This document shows, piece after piece, positions 17,415 to 29,152 of a stretch of DNA of 64,000 nt. The stretch's first letter is position 1; the number at the start of each line of letters is the position of its first letter. The notes below the pieces were generated by a model. That model did no database searches. It was given only the letters and a program-made list of their open reading frames with translations, and was not told the DNA's origin. Position numbers and translations under genes: made by a program. Origin of the DNA: Euborellia annulipes (taxonomy: Eukaryota; Arthropoda; Insecta; Dermaptera; Anisolabididae); contig JAKCPI010005696.1 in the NCBI GenBank assembly GCA_023213315.1, forward strand, positions 124,001-188,000, in the 5' to 3' direction.

Positions 17415-18090
17415 TTTTCAATTATTTACACCCTAAGAAAGCGTCATTTTAAATTTTATTAAAATCGAATGAAAAATAAATTTTAGGATGGATTTTAGGA
17501 TCACCCCCCTGGTGATTGAACTTTCTGAGGTCTAAAATACCATTTTTCAATTATTTACACCCTAAGAAAGCCACATTTTAAATTTTATTAAAATCGAATG
17601 AAAAATAAATTTTAGGGGGGGGCAGGGGGGTGATTGGACTTTCTGAGGTCTAAAATACCATTTTTCAATTATTTACACCCTAAGAAAGCCACATTTTAAA
17701 TTTTATTAAAATCGAATGAAAAATAAATTTTAGGGGGGGGCAGGGGGGGTGATTGGACTTTCTGAGGTCTAAAATACCATTTTTCAATTATTTACACCCT
17801 AAGAAAGCCACATTTTAAATTTTATTAAAATCGAATGAAAAATAAATTTTAGGGGGGGCAGGGGGGTGATTGAACTTTCTGAGGTCTAATATACCATTTT
17901 TCAATTATTTACACCCTAAGAGAGCCACATTTTAAATTTTATTAAAATCGAATGAAAAATAAATTTTAGGGGGGCAGGGGGGTGATTGGACTTTCTGAGG
18001 TCTAAAATACCATTTTTCAATTATTTACACCCTAAGAAAGCCACATTTTAAATTTTATTAAAATCGAATGAAAAATAAAAAAAATAATAA
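17415..18090. repeat. Tandem array, about 115-120 bp unit, nearly six copies
   Basis: Each unit holds CCATTTTTCAATTATTTACA, CCCTAAGAAAGCCACATTTT, AAAATCGAATGAAAAATAAA and a G-rich part (GGGGGGGCAGGGGGGTGATT) ending in TTTCTGAGGTCTAAAATA. Copies are nearly identical, so the expansion is recent. It lies inside the Helitron. Confidence 0.9.
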
Positions 18091-18426
18091 TTATAGGGGG
18101 AGGGGGGGGCGCAGAGCGGAAAAATCTTTTCAAATGTCGAATTGTTAGGGGGAGGAATAGTTTTTATTTTTCATTTTAAAGATTTGATAAATATATTTTC
18201 CGTAAAGCGAGTTAGATCCTGTTTTCCAATGCTTTGCTATGGGGTAATTGATAACCCCCAAAAAGGGGGGGTTCCCTACCCCTAATTCGATATAATGATA
18301 GCCTAAAACCACCCCCGGAAAATTCCCTACCCATTAAAAAAAACTCCATGAAAATCGGTCCAGTAGTTTCGGAGTCTATGCGACAGACAGACAGACAGAC
18401 AGACAGACAGAGATTGTCTTTTATAC

Positions 18427-19057
18427 AGGGTGTCCGGTAAAGAATGGATAACCTTGAAATGTCTTATAGTATAACTTATGGCCGTTCAGAAAAAAATTGA
18501 AACAAAATATATCATAAGTAGTACCTAAGATATGATTTTTTTAAAAGAAAGGTCTAATTTTTTTACCTTGTTTTACTTTTATGAACACTACGATCAGAAA
18601 TGAATGGATTCCATCGGTTTGTTGTTATTTTATTATTATACACGAACTATGCTAATAGATAAACAGTGAATAGTATGACTAGCTATTGCACTTTTTTATT
18701 AAAAAATTAGCAAATTCCAATAAAATAGCCAGGTGGTCGTTTTAACACTGATTCAAAGTAAATCACGATAATTGCTAATTTTTTAATAAAAAAGTGCAAT
18801 AGCTAGTCATACTATTCACTGTTTATCTATTAGCATAGTTCGTGTATAATAATAAAATAACAACAAACCGATGGAATCCATTCATTTCTGATCGTAGTGT
18901 TCATAAAAGTAAAACAAGGTAAAAAAATTAGACCTTTCTTTTAAAAAAATCATATCTTAGGTACTACTTATGATATATTTTGTTTCAATTTTTTTCTGAA
19001 CGGCCATAAGTTATACTATAAGACATTTCAAGGTTATCCATTCTTTACGGACACCCG
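18427..19057. mobile_element. Near-perfect long palindrome (foldback element with CAGGGTGTCCGGTAAAG ends)
   Basis: The left arm from CAGGGTGTCCGGTAAAGAAT to about 18717 is repeated inversely, almost without change, from about 18775 to 19057. A non-palindromic centre of about 60 bp separates them. TA is present beside both ends, which suggests a Tc1/mariner-type insertion into the Helitron. Arm identity is very high. Confidence 0.85.
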
Positions 19058-19549
19058 TAGTAGTATAGATATAGATACACTAGAAGAGGTAGTACCAACC
19101 TTTCATGTATTAGAATGTAATCCCTTCTGATGATAATTAATTGTCGAAATACATATCAAGTGTTAATTTTTAATTAATAAAACCTTTGAAACAAATAACC
19201 TAATGTTTACTTTGTATATTTAATTTTAATTTACAATATGTTTCAACGAGAACATACGATCGAAAGTTGAAATCGAATTATAGTACAGTCACGATCAGAA
19301 GTTTACTGTTGATATATAAACTTGTTCAGATTGAGGATTGTCACATTTGCAACGAGATCGATAGAAATGTCCCCCGAGTGTCCAAGCGATTGTTTTCCAA
19401 ATATGAAGTACAGACATAAGCATTCCAGTTTAAGTCAGGAGTACAATGGCATTGAAAAATTATAGTTATTTTCGTTTGGCTGGATTCAGTTTATTCATTC
19501 AGTGATGGGCGAACACTGGCCTATATCATTTAACAATTAAAACTTAAGT

Positions 19550-20400
19550 ATGAATCACACGGTGTGTTTTTTCTTCCACGCAGGTTATTTCATACGGGTC
19601 TCGCAAGGGTATGACGTCATTAATGACCCTTGCAAGATTTTACTTGCAAGTTTTGGCTAATAGAACATGTTCTAAATTTAAGCTAGCATGAAATCACGCA
19701 CGCAGCTTGGACCAATCAGAGAGCCGGATTTTTCACCTTCTAATTCCATCATGACTGACTTTGTTAAATCAGCTTATTTATTACTTTATTAAGACATTTT
19801 TGGCAATTAAGGGGTTTTTTAAGTAATAATAATATTGAGATAACTTATATTAAATTGCAGGAAAGTCAAGCAAAGATTTCGGATTTTTTAAAATTAATAA
19901 AATATAATTTTTTAATTATTCGATTAAGAAATATTTTTTATTTAAAATATATCTTTTTTAAAGCAATGTTTTAATGGGGGGGGGGGGGGTTCAAATTGCC
20001 TTCTTTTATTTATTTATTTATTTTTATCTTTTTCGGCATCTATGGCCTTTTAGACTTCGTTCCTATTTATTTAAATTGATTGGCAGCCAAAAAATTAACC
20101 ATTTTCTAAAAGGTAAATTGTTCACAATTTTTTTACCTTTTTAAAATATGGGTGAATATAATATAATATTTTTAAAAATCGGTGTGATTACACCTTTAAG
20201 CTCCAACCTAGGACAACAACAAACCGATCCGAACAATCGAACAAGCTTGGGTCAATTCTGGCACGCAGCCGGCTTCACTGGCTGCATGCCTCGTGTGACG
20301 GCATCACACTGCGGAACCCCTCCTAGAAACTCGTAACGACTCGTAAGCAACCATGGAAGGTAGCCTGCATGTATGCAAAAACCCTACGTGTGAATCCACC
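19550..20400. repeat. Possible inverted-end element (GAATCACACGG / ACGTGTGAATCC)
   Basis: The left end ATGAATCACACGGTGTG and the right end (inverse of CCTACGTGTGAATCCACC) share about 11 of 15 bases. The interior is richer in GC than its surroundings (CGCAGCCGGCTTCACTGGCTG), and a SINE 3' fragment with a poly-G run lies at about 19970-20100. No protein is recognised. Classification is uncertain. Confidence 0.35.
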
Positions 20401-20639
20401 TTTACTTATAAACTTTCGTCTAATCAACATTATATTATATATATACTGTTTGTCTCATCATTCAGGCTCAACTATTTTTGCTACCAGATAGCGAGTTTGA
20501 TAATGTTAAAAATTGATTAGCACCTATGAAAAGTTTATAATTGTATAAATGGTATAGTAAATAGTTCTAAAAGCAGTCTCCTACAATGAGAGTTATATGG
20601 TTAAAAGGTTTCTGAATTACTTCAATGAGCAAGCAGCTA

Positions 20640-20890
20640 GTAGTTTTTCAATTTATTTATTATTAATTAATATGCTAGAGCCGACATTTCCGACTCATAT
20701 AGGACCATCCTCAAGGCCAAGCCGTTGTCAGTGGTCATATTGGCAAAATAGAATTTGAATTTATTAAATTAATAATCTCTTTTGCCAATATAACGACTGG
20801 AGGATCAATGTATTTACAATGGTTTGGCCCTGAGGATGGCCTTATATGCGACCGAAACGTCGGTCCTAGCACATTAATCATCATCATCAT
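20640..20890. mobile_element. Inverted hammerhead pair; plus copy with intact core boxes
   Basis: The plus copy at 20830-20861 reads CTGAGGA, stem II TGGCCTTATATGCGACC, GAAACGTC, then GGTCCTAGCACATTAA. The stem I partner GGCC lies just upstream. The minus copy at about 20681-20716 has lost its GAAA box (CGGAAATGTCGG). The centre (TTTTGCCAATAT) is also inverted. A similar decayed pair lies at 58.0-58.25 kb. Confidence 0.65.
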
Positions 20891-21105
20891 CATACTATAA
20901 TATAAAGCGCTTGCTGCTGACATCCTGTCCCTGTGTGTATGTGGGCCGCCGAAGGCGAGCTTTACTACTTGTTAATAACAAATAAATTGAAAAACTATTA
21001 GCTTCTTTCTCATTGGAGAATACAGAAATCTTTAAACTACATATTATCAGCTCCGTCAAATATAATTCAAGAGAGTTATAATAATTTATTTTATAAGATA
21101 ATATA

Positions 21106-22067
21106 CAGTCGACTCTCGATAATTCGAAATCAAAGGGACTACAAGATAAATTCAAATTATCGAGACTTGGAATTCTCAAGAGGAAAAAAAAAATTCTAAT
21201 TATTAATTTGTTTTTATTACATTTTTAATAATTTGTATGATCTTACATAATTTTATATATGGCCTCAAGTAAAAAAAAATTACAATAGAAAATCTATATA
21301 TATAATTCACTAATGTCCTTCTGTCTGTCTGTCTGTCACGTTCTATTTAGGCAAATTCCCGTTGAAATTTTGAAATGAAATTTTTTATGCATAAAGAGGA
21401 CCTTCTCGGGATTACAGGAAAATTATTTTCTACCCGAAATTCCCATAAACTTTTGAGTTATTAATTTTTAAAGTTACGATTTCTCCCATAGGAAATGTTT
21501 AGAGAAATATTTATGTTTTCTTTTCATTTGTGTATTCCATGAATGTAAACAAATCCTCAAGCAGGCACTGGATTGGAATAGAATAATAATAATTTTCTTT
21601 TCATAGTTAAGAAGAAAAGGCGAGGGTCCGCCGCAGGCGGGTCCGAGCCAGCTGGCGGGGGGGTCCAGGGGGCGAAGCCCCCTGTCTAGATGCAAAGGCG
21701 GGCGCCAAGGATTCCCATAAATAAGAAAAAGAGAGGGTCCGCCGCAGTTAATTATAATTCATTTATCTGGACAACTCTTAGTCATATCCCGAGACGCCGC
21801 CCGCCAGGGCCTAGCATGGTAGGGTTGCCTCCGACAACCCTACCTCAGCTAGTAACATATAATAACATTACGAGGAAAATGAGGAGTAAACATTGCTCGG
21901 AAAAATTCGAATTATAAAGAGGATATGTGGCCTAGTTCGAATTATAGAACGTTCTCTCCCCCTCTTGTTACGAAAAAGATTTCGAGTTATCGAGCGTATC
22001 AAAATACGCAGCATTTTTTCGGTTTACCGAAGTTTACAGCTGAAGAGTGCGAATTATCGAAAGTCTG
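21106..22067. mobile_element. Pogo/Tigger-like element with nested Helitron
   Basis: Left end CAGTCGACTCTCGATAATTC and right end (inverse) CAGACTTTCGATAATTCG, each next to TA. This sequence type is usual for pogo/Tigger ends. After removing the Helitron at 21293-21852, only about 400 bp remain, so it is non-autonomous. Several more TCGAATTAT phrases lie near the right end. Confidence 0.7.
21293..21852 (+). mobile_element. Non-autonomous Helitron (5' TC, 3' hairpin plus CTAG)
   Basis: It starts TCTATATATATAATTCAC after an A and ends with TAGGGTTGCC-type hairpin (TAGGGTTG..CAACCCTA), CCTCAGCTAG, then T. It carries CTGTCTGTCTGTCTGTC near the 5' end and two GGGTCCGCCGCAG phrases inside. At 560 bp it has no Rep/helicase. 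It is inserted in the pogo-like element. Confidence 0.85.
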
Positions 22068-22099
22068 TATATATGTTTTGCCAATAATTATTTCGGATT

Positions 22100-23385
22100 A
22101 CATATTATATCCGAACTCTCCCTCAGAAAAAGTTGCTGCTCTATAGGCAGAATGTTTATATATTTAATTAAGAATAAAGACTAAGGAGTTTCCAACTCTT
22201 ATGGACTGCACTAGAAATGTTTTAGAAACTTGAGATGATTAAAAAAATGAAAGTTTATAATCTAATTTGAAGGCATGATTAAGAAACTAGATTAAAATAT
22301 TAATTTTTATAATTAATTATCATGTTAAAAACATATATTTTGAGGTAATATAATTGCTAGGAAGGAACAACAAAAAATAATTAGTACAGCTATGTTTTTT
22401 TTTAATTTTGTTTCTTAATTTTTGAATAGTGCCAAATATTTTGTAATTTTTAACTCCCTCGCTTTGGTAATTCATTACTACAACCTGCCTTCCCTTCTTT
22501 GCATTAAATTTATCGACAGGGCAATTATTTATTTCCCAAAGTCAAAAAAGAAAAATATAATTTATAACAACCGAAAGGTGATGATCGCAATTCTATTTAA
22601 CATAATATTTTCTACTAATCCATACATGAAAGACTGTTTTATATTATAGATAAATATGTACATTGAAAAAAAAAATGACAAACGTATTGAACATTCTCAG
22701 ATGTTCTGTAACTTTATTAAGATTTATTGTAAGTAGGTCTTGATCAAGTTTCTTTTAAATATCTGCAATGCTGTTTCTAAAAAAACTTGTCCCTATATTT
22801 AGATAGTTTATTTTAGGAAAAATTTAAATATTAAAATGAAGAGATAAGTAGTTTGAAGATTGTCCAATAAAACATCTTTAGATGTATTTAGCTTATATTT
22901 ATATAAAATAATTTTAACATTACTTTTTTATCTCAAAAATTAACTTACAAATTTCCCTCGATCACTCATTCACTGCGCTTCCTCAGGCAAAGCTCAAATT
23001 AAAAAAGTCCTAGAATTAGAGACCGAAACCTTGTAAATTATCAGAATTCACAGGAACTTTTCAGCCAGGAGATTAAATAAAAAACTTTTATTTCAGAGAA
23101 GTTGGAGGAGGGGTTAGGCGAACTCATTTTTGAAGATTTACCCCCTCCATCCCCCCATTATAAACATATTTTAAAATTATAAAATGCTTTTTAAAATGTA
23201 GACTATATAAATTTCGATTTTTCCACGAGCCCCATCGGAACATTTTGAACATTTGGGGTGGGTGAAGGGGGGGGGAACCCCGGCCTCTAAAATTGTTGTG
23301 TAATAAAATATATTAGCTGGCAGGACCCCGAGATTACGATTGCCTAAGCGTCTCCATCTTAATCCGACACTGTAAACAATTTCTT
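22100..23385. other. AT-rich intergenic stretch
   Basis: No gene is recognised. At 22970-23100 there is a fragment related to the hammerhead units (CTTCCTCAGG, GAGACCGAAACC, CAGCCAGGAGATTAAATAAA), too broken to call. A short G/C-rich block at 23100-23290 contains runs of C and G. Confidence 0.5.
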
Positions 23386-23392
23386 TTTTTTT

Positions 23393-23775
23393 TTACTTTC
23401 TCTTACCTATGTATATATGTAATATATATATAGAGAGAGAAAGTATTGGATTCATGTCAAAAATTCGATGTCGAGATTTTGATGGATATACACGTTTTGA
23501 GGTCCCCTGAATCTAAAAAAGTGGTTTTTGCGACATGGTCTGTCTGTGGGTCTGTGTGGGTGTGTGTGGGTGTTCAATTTTAAGCATGAAGGAATTGAGC
23601 TAGGAGGCTGAAATTTTATATATAAGTTAAACACCCCCCGGGACCGACAAAATAAGCTTTTAATCAAAATCGCCCAAAGAGTACTAGTACTTTACTGATG
23701 TACTTTTTCAGTTTTTTTCGATTTTCTCAAAATTCGCTCTAACGATTTTGATTAAAATTCCAGATTTTTTTAGAA
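23393..23775 (+). repeat. Family A repeat, 5' part
   Basis: It begins TTTACTTTCTCTTACCTATG, a hairpin closing with AGAGAGAAAGT, then AAAAATTCGATGTCGAGATT, TGTCTGTGGGT, AAATCGCCCAAAGAGTACT and CAAAATTCGCTCTAACG. The right half is missing, and a hammerhead unit follows at once. Confidence 0.8.
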
Positions 23776-23816
23776 ATTATACCTAATATCTTGTATAATA
23801 ATTAAAAAAATTTGCC

Positions 23817-23849
23817 CTGATGAAGGTCGTTATTGTCAACCGAAACGTC
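23817..23849 (+). ncRNA. Hammerhead motif with intact core, stem I lost
   Basis: CTGATGA, stem II AGGTCGTTATTGTCAACC (one mismatch), GAAACGTC. The 3' flank TCTTCTGGCTGC does not pair with the 5' flank TTTGCC, unlike the copy at 4.6 kb. The tail CTGGCTGCAAAGTTCCTGCG matches that copy. Confidence 0.6.
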
Positions 23850-24463
23850 TCTTCTGGCTGCAAAGTTCCTGCGAATCCTGATTAAATCTCCACAGCCATA
23901 AAACATCAAGTTCTTGTAAATTAATTTTTAAAATTTTAAAAAGTTTTTTTATTAAAGCTTTTGTGAATTTTATTATTATGGGAGTTTTTAATTATAGACT
24001 ACATTTTGTATTAATTATTTATATTTTTAATAAATAATTATAACATTCATTACTGGCTTTCTTCAAACTATTTACCTTTTGATTATTGACAACTAGATAA
24101 TTTTTATTTATACCTTCCTAGTACATATATTATTATTGTAGCATTTATAGTATAGTACGTTCCCAATTTTTATATTTTTCAAATATTATTTTTCTTACCA
24201 TAATTTCTTATATGTCATCCATACTTTTTATTTTTTCTACCCGTATCGGTTGAAAAAATAGGTCTAGATAAAATAATATTTGGATAAGTGAAGAATGAAA
24301 AGATATCTATCTCTGTATCTTTATTTGTATTTATGTGTTTGAAAACGTGTATAATATTAAAATTATATTTCAACATTCAAAATTCATTTAATTTTTTAAT
24401 TAACAGTTAATCCAAATAAAAATAATTATATTTTTTTGTTAATCAAAAATTTGTATTCCACAG

Positions 24464-24570
24464 AGAATACTGCGAGGAGATGAATTTCCTGTCATTGCAC
24501 AACCAGAAATCCTCTTCCATTTCTTGCTCCTGCTAAATTAAAATTCATCCATCCTCACCAAGCAAATAAT
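24464..24570 (+). pseudogene. Exon-like block with broken frame
   Basis: TTCCACAG precedes and GTAAGTAA follows a 107-nt block. In the first frame it reads ILRGDEFPVIAQPE; the protein-like reading then continues only in another frame (PFLAPAKLKFIHPHQ), as if one base were missing near 24512. Composition and splice sites look coding. I do not recognise the protein. It could be a remnant exon, a sequencing error in a real exon, or chance. Confidence 0.3.
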
Positions 24571-26603
24571 GTAAGTAAAAATAACTTTTATAAAATTCTT
24601 TAAAAAATAAGTTTGGTCCGGTGTCCCGAAATTGGTATTAATATACTTACATGTTTTTTTTTAATATGGACACCCCAAAAATTTTTTCTCATCCCTAAAT
24701 GCAAAAATTGAGTATTTACGTTATTCAATTCTTCATTAATGTTCCAAAAATCATTCATTCGTGCAAATCTGTTAATTATCAATATTAACGAAATTATAAA
24801 CCAAATAGTTATCAAAGTCAAGTACAAAATAAGAAAATTTTATGATAAATGCCTTTACACGTTAGAGCTTTTCTTGTGTACGGATAGTGGTGAAACCCGA
24901 CTTTGCTATTTTGTTCATAATATCGCTAAAAGTTAATAAATTTTCAAGAATGAATGCTTTTTGGAAATTTGAAGAAATATAAAATATCGTAAATATGTTT
25001 TTTTTTTCATTCAGGAATCGGAAAAATTGTATTAAAGGTATCCAGAGTTTAAAAAAACTTTTGAGGCACCAATAAATAATAAAATGTATTTAAATTTTCA
25101 ATTTTTAGAGGGCGACATTCTTGTGAGGGCGCCAGTCTATGTAGTTACGCCCATGCTTATTTAGATAAATAAGATTAACAAAGATGAAATCAGGAAAACT
25201 GTAGGCCTAGTTCTTAAATTTGCAGGGGTGTTTGGACAATCCGTGCGTTTACCCCCTCCCCGCACCACCCTTTAAATGGCTAGGACCTTGGTAGGTTTTA
25301 TTTTGTTTTTTACATTATTTTGTCAACTACTATAGCCCTATGTATAACATTAAAAATTGAGAAAATAAGGAAATTAAATTTTCAGCAATTTGAATTTTCT
25401 CCTTAATTAAATAAGTATATTATTCAAATTTAAAATCTTTACCATAGGATCTTATTGAAACATATAATAGAAATTTGTTAGAATCAATATATTTAAATTT
25501 TTTTTGTTTTTCTCTAAATTTTTGGTCTTTGAAATTTATCCATTTGGCCAGAAAAGCAAATATTTAAATTAACCTAATTGTATTTATTACTACAATTATT
25601 ATAAACCTGTTATTTTCATTCAAATTTTATGTTTTTTTTTCTATTGATAGTTTTCATAAATTAAGCATTTATTTTTGGTATAATTTTTCCGAAGCAATAT
25701 TTTGAAACTAATTTGGCACAGATGCTGTATGGAGCTAATATTAATGATTGATACCATATCAAGCTAAATTGTCTGAAAAATATTAAATAAAATCATCAGT
25801 ACAAAAAATATTCAAATGTAGCGTCTAATTTGGGACGGAGGAAATATAAGATGTTATGAAACCAAGGGCGGATCCAGAGGTGTTTCTCGAGGGGGGGGGG
25901 GGAGGAATCTGATGTGACTGGTCGCACAGCACATAATTTTTTCTTAATTTCGGTAATTTAAAGGCGCATTCTTGTACGTGTTTGCCAGAATATAAATACA
26001 AATAAAATCCCCCATACACAAAAATATTTTTAAAATACCGTCTATCTCTGTATCTCGAGAGCCCCGGCCGGGCCCTCTCAAAGGCAAATTTTCATTAAAT
26101 TTTTTTTTATCTCAATTTTTCCATTTTTGCCTGATGTTTATAAATTTTACATATGAATTCTAATACCTTCCTGATTCTAAAGTACCATACTACCCAGAAC
26201 TAAATATATGCACAACTTTCAATTACACAGGGCAACAAAAAGGAACTTTTTTTTGTTGACTGAGTATTTGAAGCTATTTTTGGGTATTTGTGTAGCGCTG
26301 ATTCCAAAAATGCCATCAGTTTCGCCCCATAACGTCAGATTTTAGAGCTATAGAGAAAATAAAATTTTAATAGAAAATGTGCTCTAAAGCCGTTCTAATT
26401 TTATATTAGCCTACCTGGATTTTTTTAAAGCGACATCTCTTAAAAATATGCAGATAGTTATAATACATATAAATTTTAAGTTTCAAGCCAATCGGAGGTC
26501 ATTTAGACGTGCCGCAAACAGCTAAAGGTTTAGAAAAATCGAATTTTTTCAGTTTTTTTTTTGCTTTGGTCACCCCTAATACCATTTTAGGTATCCCTGA
26601 ATG

Positions 26604-26847
26604 CAGGGGCGTATATAGAAATTTTTTTCGGGAGGGGCCCGAACTCAAAAATTTTTTTTTTAAGAAACTAAATTTTTTTTCACACGAAAATTTTTTGCAG
26701 AACATTTTTTCTTTTGCGGAACCAAAGATTTTCATCCTGCGGAAAAATTTGTTGCGGTCTGTTTAACCCTATATATGTATATGTGTTTGGGAAATTTCGG
26801 GGGGGGGGGGCCGGGCCCCCTCGGCCCCCCCCTTATATACGCCCCTG
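26604..26847. mobile_element. Non-autonomous hAT-type element, 8-bp target duplication
   Basis: CAGGGGCGTATATA at the left is matched inversely at the right (TATATACGCCCCTG). CCTGAATG occurs directly before (26596-26603) and after (26848-26855). An 8-bp duplication with CAGGGG ends is typical of hAT elements. The interior is a C/G-rich inverted region with no transposase. Similar GGGGCCC-rich fragments are at 28.65, 36.97 and 57.75 kb. Confidence 0.8.
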
Positions 26848-27127
26848 CCTGAATGAAAAAATATATATTTACGATATTATATAGTTCTTTCTAAAAATTA
26901 TTCATTCTTAAAAATCTATATATAAGTTGAAGTTGCTGTTCATGTTATGGAATGGAAAAGAGCAAGTACAGGTGCAACAAATAAAGAGAGCCTTTGGATG
27001 CCAAATGCCGAAAGGGAGACGTTTCGGACAAAATTTATTCGTCCGTCCTCAGTCCTCGTTGGCTTATAAACTAATTAGGCACACAATTGTCATTGTTGTT
27101 GTGGCACGAATTTGTGCACATGTATAT

Positions 27128-27665
27128 TACTTTCTCTTAGCCTATATATGAAATATATAGGAGAGAAAGTATTGCGATCATGTCAAAAATTCGATGTCGA
27201 GATTTTGATGGATATACATGTTTTGAGGTCCCCTGAGTCCAAAAAAGTGGGTCCCGCAAATTGGTCTGTGTGTGTGTGTGTATGTATGTGTGTGCGTGTG
27301 TCTGTATGTGTGTGCGTGTGTCTGTATGTGTGGACAGATTTTTAGCATGAAGGAATTGAGCTACCGGATTGAAATTTTATATTTAACTTAGGTACCTTCC
27401 CACACGCTCAAAATAAGCTTTTGAACAAAATCGGCCAAAAAGTACTAGTACTTTACTGATGTACTTTTTCAGTTTTTTTCGATTTTCTCAAAATTCCCTC
27501 CAAGGATTTTTTTTAAAATTCAAAAATCAATTATTTTTTAGATGCTCTTTAAAATGTATATTCTCATTTTGCCGTTGAAATCTTCTGAAGACCACTTTAC
27601 TCTTGTTCTTCATAGGAAAGATAGAAATGGTTGGCATGGTAACGGAATTTAAATCTTTTTCTTTT
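27128..27665 (+). repeat. Family A repeat, long copy
   Basis: Starts TTACTTTCTCTTAGCC with hairpin, TCGATGTCGAGATTTTGATG, a TGTGTGTG stretch, AATAAGCTTTTGAACAAAAT, AGTACTAGTACTTTACTGAT, and the GGTTGGCATGGTAACG block at the right. The terminal TCTGGTGTGAC hairpin is absent. Confidence 0.85.
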
Positions 27666-27949
27666 TATTAGATTAAAAATCAATTATTATTTAAATTCCC
27701 ATTTTTTTTAAAATTTATTTGTGTCTTTAATTGTTTCAAAGAAAACATATATGTCTCTCTCTCACTTGCAAACATTATCGTCTCTCTCTACTCTTTTTAA
27801 ATTCCCTTTCCACCTTATCTTCGCATAGGAACAATGTTGATTTCCTATAGGGATTTGTATGTTAATTTCGATTCAAAAGGGGGTCCCCTTTAGAACTTTT
27901 TAGGCATTTAAAATTTTTTTTTCCAATTCTTATGAAATTTTGTATTTAT

Positions 27950-28195
27950 TTACGATTCTATATTGTGTATAAAATGTCCAAATATGAGATTAAAATTTTG
28001 AAAAATAACCATAGTTTATTTGAAGCAGTCAACATTTAAAATGCAAGTTTGAAACTAAGGTGCTATCGGAAACTAAATATATCTCGACACAAAAAATCTG
28101 GTGTGACCAGCACAGTGCCCAACTTTCTCTTACCGAAGGGTAAGAGAAAGTTGTGTGCTGTGCGCCAGTCACACCAGATTTTTTTTTTATAAAAA
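27950..28195 (+). repeat. Family A right end with terminal hairpin
   Basis: AACTAAATATATCTCGACAC leads into AAATCTGGTGTGACCAGCAC, then ACTTTCTCTTACCGAAGGGT and its inverse up to AGTCACACCAGATTTT. This is the clearest terminal hairpin of the family, nearly 40 bp per arm. Its upstream part matches the RUNDC1-intron copy rather than the majority copies. Confidence 0.8.
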
Positions 28196-28227
28196 CAGGC
28201 GAGTGTCAATGTTCTGTGAGAGTCTAT

Positions 28228-28640
28228 AATATATATAGAGGGAGAGAGAGAAAGTATTGGATTCATGTCAAGAATTCGATGTCTAGATTTTGATGGATAT
28301 ACACGTTTTGAGGTCCCCTGAATCCAAAACGGTGGTTTGTCTGTGCGTCTGGGTTCAATTTATAGCATGAAGGAGGCTTAAATTTTATATTTAAGTTAGA
28401 CACCCCCCTGGAGCGTGAAAATAAGCTTTTAAACAAAATCGGCCAAAAATTACTAGTACTTTACTGATGTACTTTTCCAGTTTTTTTTTTCGATTTTCGC
28501 CAAATTCGCTCTAACGATTTTGATTAAAATTCAAAATTCTCATTTTGCCATCATAATTGTTTGCAGGCCACTTTACTCTTGTATTTCATAGGAAAGATAG
28601 GAGAAATGGTTGCCATGGTAACAAAATATAAATATTCTCC
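28228..28640 (+). repeat. Family A repeat
   Basis: GAGAGAGAAAGTATTGGATT, GAATTCGATGTCTAGATT, AAATCGGCCAAAAATTACTA and GGTTGCCATGGTAACAAAAT occur in the usual order. The right terminal hairpin is replaced by an unrelated GGGCCC-rich fragment at 28640-28700. Confidence 0.8.
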
Positions 28641-28882
28641 CAGAGCTGTAGCTTTTTTAGGGCCCTGTGCAAAAATTTTTTTAGGGCCCCTATATTTTTT
28701 GGGAAAAAGTAATTATAGTTCAAATAGATATCATATAAAAAAAAACACGTAGGCTTACTGGATGTGGAGTGAGTGACCTTGAATGGGGGTAATTTTTTGG
28801 ATATAATCCAAATGGATGGCATCCATTTGGAGCGATCGTGAATGGCCGGCTTTAGACCCCTTTGATTTGTAATCAATTCAAT

Positions 28883-29152
28883 ATTTTTTTTTTTTTTTAA
28901 ACATTCACACTTTTCTCTCATTCACACTCACACTCACACACACAATCACACAGTCTTTTCGGCAACTTAGGCCATTTAAGACTTTTACGATAACCGTTGT
29001 AATGAATATATCTATTGTGGGTCCAGGCATTTCTATTTAAGCCATCTGGTATCCAAATGGCTTAAACAAAATCATCGGACTGCCTGGGGTCCGAACCCGC
29101 GACGTTTGGTATAGGAGGTAGGCACGCTACCTACTACGCCAAACCCGGGGGC
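28883..29152 (-). mobile_element. tRNA-derived SINE, minus strand, 11-bp target duplication
   Basis: ATCAATTCAAT flanks both sides (28872-28882, 29153-29163). Read on the minus strand, it starts with a tRNA-like head containing TGGCGTAGTAGGTAGCGTGC and GGGTTCGGACCCC, and ends with a TTTTT run on the plus strand (a poly-A tail). The CTCATTCACACTCACAC portion recurs at 35.83 kb. Confidence 0.85.

Larger units (their letters stand above)
17261..19075 (-). mobile_element. Non-autonomous Helitron, minus orientation
   Basis: On the minus strand it starts with TCTATATCTATACTACTA directly after an A and ends with a hairpin (TAGGGTTGCC..GGCAACCCTA), a short spacer and CTAG before a T. These are the Helitron hallmarks. 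Inside are a tandem array (17415-18090), a CAGACAGACAGA microsatellite and a nested palindrome. The subterminal CGGGATATGACTAAGAGTTGTCC is shared with the Helitron at 21.3-21.85 kb. No Rep/helicase frame is present. Confidence 0.8.
17085..19215. mobile_element. Inverted hammerhead pair split by a Helitron
   Basis: The left part (17085-17260) and right part (19076-19215) are inverse copies: TTCATGTATTAGAATGTAAT.. and CTTCTGATGA..GAAATAC. Both carry a decayed hammerhead core, minus at 17171-17202 and plus at 19127-19154. The two halves were joined before the Helitron at 17261-19075 inserted. Confidence 0.6.

Noticed and set aside
28586..28921. 111-codon minus-strand frame
   Set aside because: It crosses a family A end, a GGGCCC-rich fragment and a SINE tail, so it is a composite of repeats.
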